From: Chaetoderma sp. LZ-2023a | Taxonomy: Eukaryota; Mollusca; Caudofoveata; Chaetodermatida; Chaetodermatidae | Direction of reading: 5' to 3' | Length of the DNA stretch: 64,000 nt | NCBI GenBank assembly: GCA_034401795.1 | Contig: CM067369.1 | Location: forward strand, 88,897,312-88,961,311 | Shown: in pieces, positions 46,363-58,584 of the stretch | How the letters are laid out: every line of letters starts with the position of its first letter | Position numbering within the stretch: position 1 is the first letter of the stretch | Notes under the pieces: model-generated | What the model saw: the letters and a program-made list of their open reading frames with translations, nothing else | What the model was told of the DNA's origin: nothing | The model's database searches: none | Program-made: the position numbers and the translations under genes

Positions 46363-47208
46363 ATGCTCATTTTTAGATCTAGGGCTGAATCCATCAGAAT
46401 CACCACCATTAATATCGAGGGAGCAATAGGCAATAAAGCATACCTAGAAGAAATCATGACAATTACAGATGTCTTGTTGGTACAAGAACACCACCTGTAT
46501 GAGTTTGAAATCTCAGTTCTATGTCACATCAACTCAAACTACAATGTCATGGCCAAAGCATGTGATATGAACGACCCTATCTCACCTAAACAGCGTTCAC
46601 ATGGACACGGTGGCACAGCAATTTTCTGGAAGAAGGATTTAAATCATATGATAGAAACCGCTGAGGCAGGAAGCGACAGAGTATGCGTTATTTTGTTGAA
46701 CTGCACTCCTCCTCTATGCATCATATCAGTTGACTGCCATTGCAGAGGATCACACTTGCTTCACGAATACAGCGAAATCCTGGATGAATTGAATGAGTTA
46801 CATAACCAGTATCACACCACCTATACTGTCATAGTTGGCAGGGACTTCAACGGATCACTCACTGATCAACGAACCAATTCATTTATCCACCATCTGAAAG
46901 CCTTTGTCAAAGAACCTAAACTCTTCCAAGGAGGCGAGCCCGGCAACCAAAGTGCATTCTACTCAAAGTGTGGTCATTACAGTTCGCAGATCGACTGCAT
47001 CTTTAGTTCAGAAAACAGACTCCTAACAGATTTAAGTATCAGCAGAAAGGATAGTTCACCGACCAACTCATCAAGCCATGTAGCTGTAAGTGTGACGGTA
47101 CAAGGAGTGACTGTAGTAAAAGCAGCAGTGAAGAAACCACCGTCATATCCCGAACATGCTGGACCAAGTGCGACTACACATATTCAGAAGAAGTTTTGTC
47201 AATGCTAG
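46363..47208 (+). CDS. AP-type LINE endonuclease, copy 2
   Basis: 281 residues with the same catalytic boxes as copy 1 (TTINIEG, VQEHHLY, GGTAIFW, VGRDFNG, QIDCIF, SSHVAV). It differs by CIISVDC versus CITTVDC and by the last residue. The open frame without RT is therefore present in both copies. Confidence 0.8.
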   Translation: MLIFRSRAESIRITTINIEGAIGNKAYLEEIMTITDVLLVQEHHLYEFEISVLCHINSNYNVMAKACDMNDPISPKQRSHGHGGTAIFWKKDLNHMIETAEAGSDRVCVILLNCTPPLCIISVDCHCRGSHLLHEYSEILDELNELHNQYHTTYTVIVGRDFNGSLTDQRTNSFIHHLKAFVKEPKLFQGGEPGNQSAFYSKCGHYSSQIDCIFSSENRLLTDLSISRKDSSPTNSSSHVAVSVTVQGVTVVKAAVKKPPSYPEHAGPSATTHIQKKFCQC

Positions 47209-47329
47209 ACCAAGGTTTACCCGGTAATACAATCTCGGTAGCCCTCTGCATTTCATAGAGAATCCTGGAGATAAGAGCTCATGGAATTCGAGAATACGTT
47301 CCAATGTCAACTCTGTATGAACAATTCAG

Positions 47330-47878
47330 TTGCAAGAAGAAGCCCACACAAAGAGCGCACTAAAACACCTTAGTATCGATAGCTGTCGGATTGGAAGAGC
47401 TCACAGCATCTGGACCACATCCACCAATACTCGCAATGTCCAGCGTGCTGCCATCAAACCGAAGGTTCTCACTGGAAGCTACACTTTTCAAGGTGTGAGA
47501 AGCAAATTTACTGGTCGACGGGAGTCTGACCTATGCCCAATCTGCCACAAAGAACCAGAAGATGTAGCACACTTCCTATTCCGATGCACCAATGCTCACT
47601 TCAGCGCAGTCTGTTACCGGAAGCTTATAGAAACCCTAGTATCTATCAATATCAATGAAAATACACTGCTCAGTCTAACGCGGTACCCAAACAAATGTTC
47701 ACTGCTGTCTAATGCTGCCAAGCGGTCACTACTAGAAACCATCGCATCTGCATCTCGCTGGCTCTGCTATAGAGTACATCACTTCAGAGCTAGAGACCTT
47801 AATTACCTACATAAATTCGGCACGCACAAATCTAAACATGGAACTACCACATCCAAACTATGCAGTCGAGACAAGTAA
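47330..47878 (+). pseudogene. LINE pol C-terminus with CCHC motif, copy 2
   Basis: Contains the same C-x2-C-x8-H-x4-C motif as copy 1. Differences are I-to-T, H-to-L and Q-to-H single changes. It lies 121 bp after the endonuclease stop. Confidence 0.7.
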
Positions 47879-48238
47879 TTCCGGGCGAAATGTACATTCA
47901 TGACATTATATATAGTTTCCTGTTGATTCTTGAAGTTAGTGCATCAGCGTGTTGAACTTTGTACAAAGCCTTCATATAACTACTAACTCGGTGATGGTGC
48001 GGCTAATTCGTTTAGCATTACCCTGATGAAGGGGACTATAACACAGTAACAGAAACGGTAGAAATCACCATCATCATTGATATTATCATCATTTTACGAG
48101 GCATAAGCCATTGGATTGTTATTGCCTCAGAGTTTTTTTGTTGTAGTATGGCTTGTTTAGTCTAATTCCAAAGTTCTGTTGATCATACTTGCTGCACGTC
48201 AATGTTAGGATATCAGTACCATGGAGGAGAACTGGTAT

Positions 48239-48438
<200 letters not shown>

Positions 48439-48791
48439 TGAGAGGAAGTTATTGGGTTGACACCGTTTGTTCCATATAGGCTTGCTACCAGTAGTGAGTA
48501 CATCGTTTTCTTGCTTTGGATATGTTTGCCAGTACGGTTGTGTTAGCATGTGTAAATATATAAATATGTAAAATATGTTACAGCTGTCACACAAAGCGTA
48601 CGTGTCTTTTACTTCTACTTCTATATGATAATTGATATTGTGGTGCGAGCCATACTGCATCATTGGCACACCAACGAACATTCCTGATGATTGCCGAGTG
48701 ACGTCATCACCCGCCTCTCGAGACCACAGACAATATCTGAATGGCCTACTGAGTGGACGTGGATGTGGCACACAGCTGCGTCCGAGTTATG

Positions 48792-49037
48792 TGTAGCTCG
48801 CCGGGTAATGTCGGGCCGTTCCAGTGTATCATGTCGACTCGCCTCGCCGCAAGTGCACGACGAGTGATGACACTGGTTAGCATCTGGTCTCGGGGTGACG
48901 GACCTTGTACGAGACTGCCCTGCGGGAAACAAAAACCGGCTCCTAAGGCCGGTGGAACTCAATCGTTCCAGTGGGGCCGTGCGACCATCTCCGCGAACAT
49001 TAAACACAACTGTCTCATCCCAAGAATTTGTGTCACC
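48792..49037 (-). repeat. LTR A, outer fragment, copy 2
   Basis: The LTR begins TGTAGCTCGCC, the plus-strand face of an LTR ending in CA. It aligns with LTR B over GGTTAGC, TCTCGGG, GTGGGGCCGTGCGACCAT, CACTGTCTC and GTGTCAC. It is interrupted after GTGTCACC (49030-49037). Confidence 0.65.
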
Positions 49038-49896
49038 CAGGCGCGTAGCTATAGGCTATTCATGGGGGGTGTTACGACCCTAATGCGGGGGGGGGGGTCT
49101 GGGGGTCCTCCCCCATAAAATTATGAAAAGTAGATGCTCTGAGACGTCATTTCCAGCAATCTTAATGATAAAACAAACTTGGATTCTACCGAGATATTAC
49201 ATACTTTTTGGAGAAAATGTACCCCAGTTTTGGTAATTTGCTATACAAGTGTATTGAAATGAGTATTTCCAGAATTCTTTTCATAAATTTGATGTATTGG
49301 GAGTAATTTCTTGCATTCAGGTTGATAGAATCTTGGACTATCAATCTGGTCAAATATATCTTTCTACAAAACATTCCCTGGTTTGAAAGTCTTGCCCGTT
49401 GCTTTCACACACCCACTAAACCTAACAGCTACATTACTTATATAATAATTGCAGAACGTTTGCATATTGCAGTATGCGTCTTAAGCTCCTTGAATATACA
49501 TAGACACCGACAATGGCACCAAAATACACTGCACCATTGCGATGCATCATACCCTGAAAAGATCTACTAATTCCGTTCGCTCAACACGTTAAACGTTTCA
49601 GTTTGTATTTGATAATTTGTAAAGTGTATATCTAAGGCGGCATAGACAAAAGAATGCTTGCCAATGCTATACAGGCCTAGCTAAACTGCAATACTGGTAT
49701 GCAATTCAAAAGTCAAATGCTTAAAGGTTTCAAAACTTCGGCATAAATATAACACATAAAGCAAAGTTGAACGTTAATCCACCTGACTCGAGCGAAAAGT
49801 CATTTATTCAAGCAAAACTGTATACAGTTTAATAATGGGCGCATTACCCACGTGTATATATGCTCTATTGGGCTATTCATAATTTGGTAATCTTTA

Positions 49897-50065
49897 TCAT
49901 AGGATAAAGTTAAGGCGTCGTGGTTTTCTTGTGAGGTGTGACAAGACGTCTTCAGCATTGACCTCAATGGTTCGATGTATGTTCATCAGCGCCAAGCCAT
50001 TGAGGCGATCTTGACCAATGGTATTCCGAAGATAGGTTTTAAGTCGGCGAAGTGTAGAGAAAGAC
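49897..50065 (-). CDS. hAT transposase exon 3 (dimerisation domain end)
   Basis: 169 bp. The acceptor TTTGCAG ends at 50066 and the stop is at 49897. It encodes SFSTLRRLKTYLRNTIGQDR, then LNGLALMNIHR and a basic tail (RKPRRLNFIL). This completes the hAT dimerisation domain begun in exon 2, with phase restored exactly (2009 coding bases from the ATG of exon 2 leave two bases, and this exon supplies the third). Confidence 0.88.
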
Positions 50066-50387
50066 CTGCAAACAGCAAGATATTTAATTAGTTCAAACAA
50101 CAGCTACGACCACCCACCATCACCACCCACAATCTACCACCACCAACAACAACAACAACAACACCTCCACGAGCCCCACCAGCAGCACAGCCGCATGGCC
50201 ACCACCACAACCACCACCGCTGCTGCTGCTGCTACTGCCCCGACCTCGCTGACAACGTTCCTTTTTGCTGCTGCTTGAGAGATGGATTTAGTGCTATATA
50301 CCATTAATATAACTCAACGTGATAGTTACATTCACCAAAATAGCTGCTTATGCTGCTGGTTTAACTACTACTGCTACTGCTGCTGCT

Positions 50388-50492
<105 letters not shown>

Positions 50493-50531
50493 GTTTTAAT
50501 ATCCATTCGTACAACGCAACACAATTCATAC

Positions 50532-52546
50532 CTTTCACTTGAACTGGTTGACACAGGCAACGTTGCCATGATCTTAATTAGTTTCCGTACAGCTGGGAAC
50601 ATGTCAACGTTACACTTAGCTAGAGCATCTAGAGCATTCGCTGGAGGATTGTCCATTGTAGCTACACATCGATACCATAGGTCCATTTCGCCCAGCAGTG
50701 TTAGGTCATTACAATTCAAGTCGAAGGCATATTTCTCAAGGAGTTCCTTAATCTGTGCTTGCTGAGTCATCGAAGGTTTCGACGCGCCTCCATCTGGGAT
50801 AAGACACATAAACCCGCCGAGAAGCTGTTTGTGAGCTAGTAGTCTGTCCTGGAGTTGGCTTAGAAAATGATCTAGGAATGGCACAAATACAGCGATGCGG
50901 AAGTATTCTTCAGGATCAGCTGTTTGAACATTACATCGCTTAGTTTGTCTTTTAGCAGTACGTGGGACAAGTATAGTAATGCCAAGCTCTTCACATGTCT
51001 TCTCAGCTTTAACATAAAGATCATTAAACACTTTTGTTGTGTCGGCTCTCATAGCCTTGATGGAGTCCTCAACATCTGTTGGAAAGTTAACTGCTGCAGC
51101 CAAGTCCGAGTTCTCCTTCTGCATGAATCTGCAAAGCGGAAGGCTAATAGAGAACACCTTTGCAACAACATTCGTAGTGATAATGAATTCAGGCTGTTTA
51201 ATGGCACACAATAGTTGATTAGCATTTGTGGCAGAGTCTCTGTCTTGCCATTCACTAATAGTATTTAGCGACTCAATTACAGCGGGAAACAACTCCAAAA
51301 AAACTATGACAGCATCGTGCCTCTCAATCCATCGCGTTGGACACATTTGCTTTAGGTGTTTTCGCCTGGCATCTAGTAAATTGTCCTCAACAGCGTTAGC
51401 AAGGACAGCTTGTCGTTTTGGTGTGTTGAGAAAGTTATATATACTACTGATAGTGCCCATACTGTTCCGTCCTGATACCTCAGTACACGCATCTGACACA
51501 GCAAGGTTTAAACTATGTGCTCCGCAATGAACATACGGGGCAAGTGGAAACTGTCTCACAATGTGTGCTTGTACACCGTTGAATCGTCCACTCATGGAAG
51601 CTGCGCCATCATAACCTTGTCCACGCATATAATCTAAATTTACACCGAAGTTTCGCAGACTATCTATGATCACTTGAGCGAGGTTCTGGCCAGTGACATC
51701 ATAAACAGGTACAAACTGAATGAAGTCTTCTCGAATCTGATGTCCCGATTCATCTATGTAGCGTGCGCATAGTGAAAACTGCTCAATTCCCGAAATGTCA
51801 GCTGTTTCATCAGCGAGTATTGAAAAGCATTTTGCAGCATTGATGTTATTTACTAGCTTATCACGGATCAAGAGATTGCAACAATCTACTATTTCATTTT
51901 GAATTTGAGGACTAATGTAGGAGGCATATGCTGAAAATGATGAGCATGATTGTAGGTGTTTGCGAAGGACCTGATCACCGCCGTTTGCACGATACCGTAG
52001 CAGAGCTCTAAAGTTTCCCTCAATAGCGGATGTTTCTGCACAATTCAGTCTCAGAGGTCCAGAATCCCTGTGGCCACGAAGTGACAATCCCTGCCGGCCA
52101 CAAAGAATAATAGTATCAATAACTGGTATAACTTTGAGACGATTTTCACGAATTATGGTTTTGGACGCACTATCTATTTGGATGTCAATTGAATCAACTT
52201 TACGACCAGCAACAGACTGAAGGTTTCCAGCACTCGCAATGCACTCCTTGTGATAAGTGGTCTTCTCGTGATCGTTAAACACCTCAACAGCCTTTGTCCA
52301 GTTAGAAAAAGATATCCTCACAAGCTTTCCCAGAGACTGACTTCCAATACCCGCTCCTTCTGGCGCGAATAGTGCACAGTACTTACAAAATGCACCACTC
52401 CGAACCTGACTGTATAAGAGCCACTTCCACCGATGCAGCCACTGGTGCTGGAATCGTAGATTACGCTTGCCTCGGGAAGAAAATATATAGTCTGCGTCAG
52501 GAACCCACGCATTACAAAGGAGGTCCAAGCGCTTCTCCATGGTTAA
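50532..52546 (-). CDS. hAT transposase exon 2 (zinc finger and catalytic core)
   Basis: Core of a TTF-zinc-finger hAT transposase (ZMYM-like, DUF4371 group), which cuts and pastes the element in the nucleus. TTF-type finger: WLLYSQVRSGAFCKYCALF and the NWTKA/HEKTTYHKEC segment. Catalytic fold: CFSILADETADISG (first acid), MRGQGYDGAASMSG (second acid), CGAHSLNLA, CPTRWIERHDA, and EEYFRIAVFVPFLDHFLSQL, where the last acidic residue is expected. The dimerisation domain starts at FPAVRKLIKIMATLPVSTSS. Splice sites: CTTAACAG acceptor (52547-52548) and AAG|GTATGA donor (50532/50531). No stop or frameshift. The polyvaline seen if the donor is ignored is intronic (CTA)n. Confidence 0.9.
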
Positions 52547-52658
52547 CTGTTAAGAAAATAAAAATCTATTCTATTTACTTCCGACTAGTCAATAACCATT
52601 ACATGTGCATTATTATCATTTATAGACCAAAGTAAAGGGCGTATATAACCGATGCGTC

Positions 52659-52755
52659 TGTTTGTTTGTTTGTTTGTTTGTTTGTTTGTTGGTTGGTTGG
52701 TTGGTTGGTTGGTTGGTTGGTTGGTTGGTTGGTTGGTTGTTTGGTTGGTTGGTGG
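52659..52755. repeat. (GTTT)n/(GGTT)n microsatellite, copy 2
   Basis: Same site as 41788-41862, with about ten GGTT units against five in copy 1. Confidence 0.9.
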
Positions 52756-53292
52756 GTTGGTCTTGAACTGTACGAGATAAATGTATTAGGTGATCTGCCT
52801 CTTGTTCTATAATGACGAGGCTGTCATTCAAACCAAGGATTTTAAATTGTTACTAGACATCTGAATTCTGAATAAAATGTATGATTAAGATTAGGATCGA
52901 ATACTGGATGTGTGGGTTTTTGGAAAGCACAATGGCATGTGATGCTCACCTGGACCATTATCATTTACATTGAATTAATGAGTAGCATTTTAAAGGGACA
53001 CTGTGACTAGCTGTACATACGCCGGAGGATGGACGGACACTCGCCAGTCGCCATGCCATACGCTTCATTGGACATTCTGGCCAGATGAGCCAACAATATG
53101 GAATACAGTAATAAATTAGAACCTCTCACTCAAAGCTGAGGCCAGAATCAGATGAATGACCAGATTAGCAAGATATTCTAATATTAGAAGGCATTAGAGA
53201 TTGCGTACATCCGCCACACACGATTACCGCCTAATAATTGATCTGTATAGGTCATCAGCCCAGCGACCTGAACCAATTTCCAGCATATTTTA

Positions 53293-53548
53293 TTAAGCAT
53301 TTAATAATAAAACCGGCCTCCTTAGTGGTCTAGAGGAATGTCCATTCGCAGACAGAGAAAACTCCTTTTGGAGATTTACAATTGGAATAACTGCTCAGAT
53401 ATCCACGTCAGTCATAGCTGGTCCGATATCCACGCCAGTCATTCCAGTGGTAAATCTTAAAAAGATAGTCTTCTCTTGGCCTGCAAATAGACATTAAAAA
53501 AGCAAATATTTTGATTTTCAGGAACAAATTTAGTCACTAAAGGGTTAA
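53293..53548. mobile_element. piggyBac-type MITE inside hAT intron 1
   Basis: TTAA at 53293-53296 and 53545-53548. The right end is ACTAAAGGG|TTAA. The inner arms (GAATAACTGCTCAGATATCC, then CCAGTCATTCCAGTGGTAAA, AGTCTTCTCTTGGCCTGCAA) match the family at 2211. In copy 1 the same element (from about 42372) is cut by the N gap. Confidence 0.6.
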
Positions 53549-53944
53549 ACTGTTTAATCCATTACGTCACAGAATCCCAATTTTAAAATCATTATATACA
53601 ATTAGACGAGCTATGTTAATTTGAAATTAATTTTACTGGAAACTCCCACAACTCGTTATAGGCCTATTCAAGACTCATTGAGGTGTAATACAAATATATT
53701 TCGAAATTGCGTTATTTAATTTTTAATGTGGTAACTGTAAGACTCTACTAGTGCTAGTAGCCATAGTTGCTTGCTTAATTATAGCGGATCTCTCGTATTA
53801 TTTGTTAATCTTGTCTATCGGGGTTGTTGGGGGGTATTGCGAACGTAATACCAAAACTAGGCGGCATATGCCGTTGAAGCAGCGACCTTTTATGATTGAT
53901 GAATTAAATACCAATTGAAAATTGGGGAAGGGGTCTAAACTAAA

Positions 53945-54530
53945 TCTCGTCTTGCAAAGCACATTCTTAGGGGTAACCCACTGTTAGCCACATAGCTAAT
54001 TTGGTTGAATTTCACCCATCAGTTTGGGAGGAGTTAGCGTGACGGACAGTTAGACAATCAATTTGACCTTTTGACTCCTGTCACGCTGCCTTGAGGGCGG
54101 AGCCTAATCAAAATGTCGCCTTGCAAAGTGCATCCTCTGGGTATCCCACATACCAAAGTTGGTTCAATTCCACTAAACAGTTGGAGAGCAGTTAGCGTAA
54201 TGGACAGACAGACGGGTGGACGGACGGACGAACAAAGGGTCCTTTGCTGTAGGATGGATGTAATGATGGTAGAGAAGCATCCTGTTAAGTCTCATTGTGA
54301 TCGGATAACCCATTGATGAATTAAATATTGTATCGTTTGAAAACCCCCATTTTGAACGAAAACCTTAACGTTGAATGTGTGAGCCTCATGGAGTAATGGA
54401 ATGAGGGACAGACAGACGGGCTAACAAAGGTCCGCATGGTGTAGGATGGATGCAATGATGGCATAGAAGCATCCTGTTTCATTGTGATCGCATAACACAT
54501 TGATCCTTTATATTTCAATTTAAAAAACAA
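53945..54530. repeat. Diverged tandem repeats inside hAT intron 1
   Basis: CTTGCAAAGCACATTCTTAG...GGAGTTAGCGTGACGGACAG (from 53951) recurs as CTTGCAAAGTGCATCCTCTG...AGTTAGCGTAATGGACAGAC (from 54119). ATGATGGTAGAGAAGCATCC (54263) recurs as ATGATGGCATAGAAGCATCC (54458). GACGGACGG-type microsatellite words link them. Confidence 0.6.
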
Positions 54531-54679
54531 TACATTTTGATGGTGGAATTAGGTAACGGACTAACAATTAAAGGCTCCTATAGTCGTAGGCCTTATGGAG
54601 CCGCTCGACGATCGCGGCTAATTAAAATTCATGCATTTATGTCACTGTCATTATTGTACAAATACTCTTAGAAACTCAC

Positions 54680-54931
54680 TTTCCTAGATTCATCTGAGTC
54701 ATCTCCACAGAAGAGGCCAATGTCGTTAGCAGGTTGTTCCGTTGGCACTTCAGCAGCACAGTGTACAGTGACTGGAGTCTCTAATACAGTTTCCGTATTC
54801 ATATGCTGTGGCAGTAAATTGTTAGACGTACTGGCTCTGATATCATTGTTTATTACGGAGGTACAACCAGCGTCACGAGAAGGTTTAAAAAACGAATAAA
54901 TTGTTGTCTTCTGCCGTTTTTTATCACCCAT
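54680..54931 (-). CDS. hAT transposase exon 1 (N-terminus)
   Basis: 84 codons from MGDKKRQKTTIYSFFKP, a start typical of TTF/ZMYM-type hAT proteins, through an acidic linker (CGDDSDESRK). The donor is AAA|GTGAGT (intron from 54679). Joining to exon 2 at 52546 keeps frame (SRK then LTMEKRLD). Intron 1 is 2133 bp and contains a MITE and two simple repeats. The full spliced protein would be about 811 residues (252+2015+169 bases), normal for the family. The promoter should lie in the 316 bp to the right terminal repeat. Confidence 0.82.
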
Positions 54932-55247
54932 TTTAAACAGTTACACTGATACATACGATACTACGAAACACGCATTGCTTTCTGACAGCGCTTGTAGGTC
55001 AGCCAATGCGGAGACAGCATCAATGCTACAAGGCACGTGACTACGGCGATATGCGCGTGGCTGCTGGTAGACAATGAGGCCAATTGTCTAGCCTGATTGG
55101 CCGTGTTTCTTACTGTTTCTATATGTAGTGATCTCACTTGCGCACATAGGCTGATTTTATTGTGACTTAGACTTAGATTTTAAAATTTTTCGCCAGGCCT
55201 ATGGGGGGTGTTCTAACACCCAAAACACCCCCTTAGCTACGCCCCTG

Positions 55248-57225
55248 GTGTCACCAGTAAGCCTGTCCATAGCAATTTCGTGATCTATGGACTTACAAGA
55301 TTTGATTTGGTGACCTAAAAATATAAGTCTATACAATGAGTTTACCTAAACAATTATAAATATCCTAGATAATACTACAGTAAGAGCATACGAAAATACG
55401 AGACAGAGACAGGTAGATGAACTTTTAAACATGGGGCTCCCGGAGGTACCACACAGACTCGTAGGTCTGCAGAGGTATCTCCGCAAGGGAGGCTCCCGTA
55501 CATGAGACTTAACCAATTAACTTAATATAAATTATTATACCTCTATGCTGAAAGGAAGAAGGTTATCTCGGACGAAAAGTTATGTGCCTCACGCGGGCAC
55601 AATTCCTAGTGCTAGTTTGGGTGAGGAGTATTATCCTGGCGTGAACTATAGTCTCTGAATCCTTGCGAGGCAAGTGCCTCGGGCGGGCCTCCATCTCGGG
55701 AAGGTGTCGCCACTGCTTAAAGCGGGAGAAGAATAGTAGGCAAAAATGGGCCCACTCTAATATTTCAACCAAAAATGCTTTAGAAAGAAAAGACCATACC
55801 TAGTGAGATTATGACTATAGGGGTGCGTACTGTTTTACGTGAAGACGGGACGGGCGATTCCCGATGGATTCCCTCATCAACGTCTTATGTGATTCTTGGT
55901 ATGCTGAGTTAGTAGTTGCCACTTTATTTATGCGGGCCTTCTGCTTTGCTTAATGAGCGGTTAGTTATTTTCAAAACAAGAATTCTTTTTGGCCGCAACT
56001 GGCTGGTATCTACCTAGCTATTAGACACGGTTGTCATGGAGAACAGATGCCCTAAGACATCAATACTGAAGACAGCGCTCATACATGTTATGTAGCAAGA
56101 TCTCCGAACTGGATTAGAATCCGGACATCATGCCCCGTAACCACATAAAGCGTACAAGACATGGGTTACTTTTCATGAAACCATCATTGGACCATTGTTC
56201 TATCGTTATGGTGGCGGTAAGAGAGACGAATACCCACCATAATTGTCTTTCCCACACGGGCGTGGCAGATCTAAATATCATGCCCAGACATTGTTATGGA
56301 AGTCGGTTGGGGTACGTATCTCACCCGTCACCGGTCCTATGGAACTAACCATTTAACCTGTCGTTAGGTTTATATACAAGTTGCCCTGTTTTGCACTGCG
56401 GTGCGGGAGGTTTGTTCAGTAATAAAAATAATAATTAATATATGTTTTCGCAGTGCTTTCCTACATTGGCTAAATTGCTAACTACTAAGTATCCAAAGTT
56501 ACAAGGGAAATGTATGTGACACCACATTCTGGCCATCACCGCACGGAAACCCCAATAGTTTCCCCGAGTCGGATCAGCCCATGGTGTGGATAGGGATATT
56601 CAAACAATTAAGAAGCCACAAGGCTGAGTGGAACATGAAGAGAGACAGAATCTTGGAGTTATGAGTCTTACCGGAGTGCGGGGCTAGATTATCACACTGC
56701 CGGAAGGAAAGAGTATATTACAGAGTACGTAATGAAGAACGTGTCTCTAATCATTTTGAACCTATCCTATTGAGCTGAATAGAAAATGTTTATTCGGTAG
56801 CATGCTGGGCTAAACAGAGTTATAGCACGGACAGCGACCTCAGTGAAAAATTGTTGGTGGCGGGAGAAAGTCCAGCATATATAAGTGTTGCTGTATAGTG
56901 TTTCCTACGTGCACTTCAGTCCTATATTTTTTATGAATAAGCAAAACATATGAACGGATGGCCACTGGCCATATATATACATAATCTAACCAGAACAATC
57001 AATACGGTATTAAATGATCAAGGTATACATATCAGTACAGGTTAACGAACCTACTATAGTGCGGTTAGCAACACATGGAGAAAAATGAGAATAACTATAA
57101 ACAGATACAGAAATTATAACTAGCGGTCCTAAGACCGTTACGGTTCCTTTTAGTCATCGGGACTATTCTTACGGATACAATATAATTAACGATAATTAAC
57201 AATATGATTATCTAAATCATTTAGT
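55248..57225 (-). repeat. LTR A, main part
   Basis: It resumes with the second GTGTCACC copy. Landmarks shared with LTRs B and C are GGAGGTACCACAC...GAGGTATC (from 55441), CTAGTGAGATTATGACTATA, TGTTTTACGTGAAG (55831), TTTATTTATGCGGGCCTTCTGC (about 55922), CCAATAGTTTCC (56553) and CAGCGACCTCAGTGAAAAATT (56833). The end near 57225 is estimated. An AATTTTTCTCTCGCTCG stretch after it could be the polypurine tract in complement. Confidence 0.65.
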
Positions 57226-57249
57226 TCATTGAGGTGGTGCAGTCGACGA

Positions 57250-58560
57250 CGAGAATTTTTCTCTCGCTCGAGGGAATTCTCGATTCGTACTGCAGTAGCG
57301 GTGAGAGTTTGAAGTCTCCTGTGCTCCAAAAGGAATGGGTTTTCCTTGAGGGCGATTCTCTGCTCAAAGCATCAATGAACGTGTCTAAATGGAGGTGGAT
57401 GACTCCTTCATGGTTTGTGTTGGCGTATGCTCGGGTGACGAGGCGTCAGATGCGGCTGGCTAATTCAGGCAGTTTCTTCCACTCGTCCTCTTAGATTTTT
57501 CAGTTGAAGACGGCTTGTCTCTCCGAATGCTGTATCTCTGAACCTCTCGGAAAGAGTGCTTTCCAATTCGGTGTATGTGGGTGTGAGGTCTGACCCCCAT
57601 ATCTCCCAGTACCTGCAGGGCTTTCCCTGACAGTTTGGCAGCCAGATATTCCCCCATTTACTGATCCATCCACCTGTTTGTGCAGCTTATGATCTCAAAT
57701 TGGCACCTATAGTTGGTCCAGTCACCCTCCCCGCTGAATTCGGGTTGGAGGATGACTCAGCCGGCGCCATAATAAGGTACTATGGGCGCGAATCCAGGTG
57801 GGGGCGGGGTTGAGAATGAGGTGAATGTAGATGAAGGTCGGTGTGGGTTGATGCAGCTCTGTGTATCTTGGTTCCTCCGCACATGGGGCGGGGAAGGATT
57901 CCCGTCTGAGGTTCCATATGATAGGTTGGAACAAATGAACTAGGGAGCTTCCGCCTTGGTATAGGACGAGGCACCGGTGGTGGTGTATTGTGCATGCGTC
58001 GTGGTGGGTCTGGAAGACATTGCTCAGGTCTCCCTCATTACAGTGGAGGTCCAGGGGAATGACGAGGCCACTGAGTGTGGTGGGTGTTTGTGCTGCTTCT
58101 AGGATATGATGGTTGTGGTGCTTCCATATTCCTATCTCCATACTGCAGTACTGATGGGTGGCAGGGAGATGATGTTCTTGTAGGTGGGCAGGCCATTGGT
58201 CACCATAAAGTTGACATGGTGAAACATATGGGTGTGTAGGTTGTATAGTATGCCCCAGAGGGGGCTTCTCCGCTACTGTCCATGATACAGCACAGGTGTA
58301 GAGTGCTTAGCACGGATGTGAGACAGGGTTATAAAAGATACACCCACCTGGGAGTCATCACGGAAATCCTCCTCACTGATCAGCGGATAATCTTGTGGTC
58401 GTACTAATGGTGTGTCTTCTAATTCTGAATAATTTAACTCGTCACCAGCGAGTGCTCGAGCCGCCCTTCCATCGTAGTACTCCACCTCTGAGTCAATAGT
58501 GTACAGATTATAGTAAAATGGAGACCGGAACATACGGGTGGGCATTGGTTCACTTTGTGT
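57250..58560 (-). pseudogene. Ty3/Gypsy gag remnant
   Basis: Minus-strand coding starts near 58545 (MPTRMFRSPFYYNLYTIDSE, a leader of about 90 codons to 58273). It then decays until about 57735, where capsid-like sequence is clear: EFSGEGDWTNYRCQFE, a stop, then EYLAAKLSGKALQVLGD, PTYTELESTLSERFRD, LKNLRGRVEETA, HLHLDTFIDALSRE and RRLQTLTATAVRIENSLERE. These match the Ty3/Gypsy capsid pattern (F.GE..W..Y..QF, L...L.G.A..V, RF). At least three frame changes and several stops are present. No zinc knuckle, protease or RT follows before LTR A. Confidence 0.65.
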
Positions 58561-58582
58561 TCGAGTCCCACATCAGGCACCA
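58559..58582 (-). other. tRNA primer-binding site
   Basis: On the minus strand TGGTGCCTGATGTGGGACTC begins two bases after the LTR end (GGAGGCTACA). The plus-strand complement reads as a tRNA 3' end, GTTCGAGTCCCAC...GGCACCA, with a T-loop-like GTTCGAGTCC and a terminal CCA. The position and 24-base length fit a primer-binding site. The tRNA identity was not assigned. Confidence 0.75.
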
Positions 58583-58584
58583 CT

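Larger units (their letters stand above)
43138..48130 (+). mobile_element. LINE-like element lacking RT, copy 2
   Basis: Same structure as 32198-37190, with the same RT deletion and the same ORF1 breaks. The B box is better preserved here (GGGTTCAATCC at 43255-43265). The few differences from copy 1 are single bases, so both derive from one insertion event or from alleles of it. Confidence 0.75.

Noticed and set aside
57722-58141. 139-codon minus-strand frame as a separate gene
   Set aside because: It lies within the decayed gag interval and is largely out of frame with the capsid motifs that follow.
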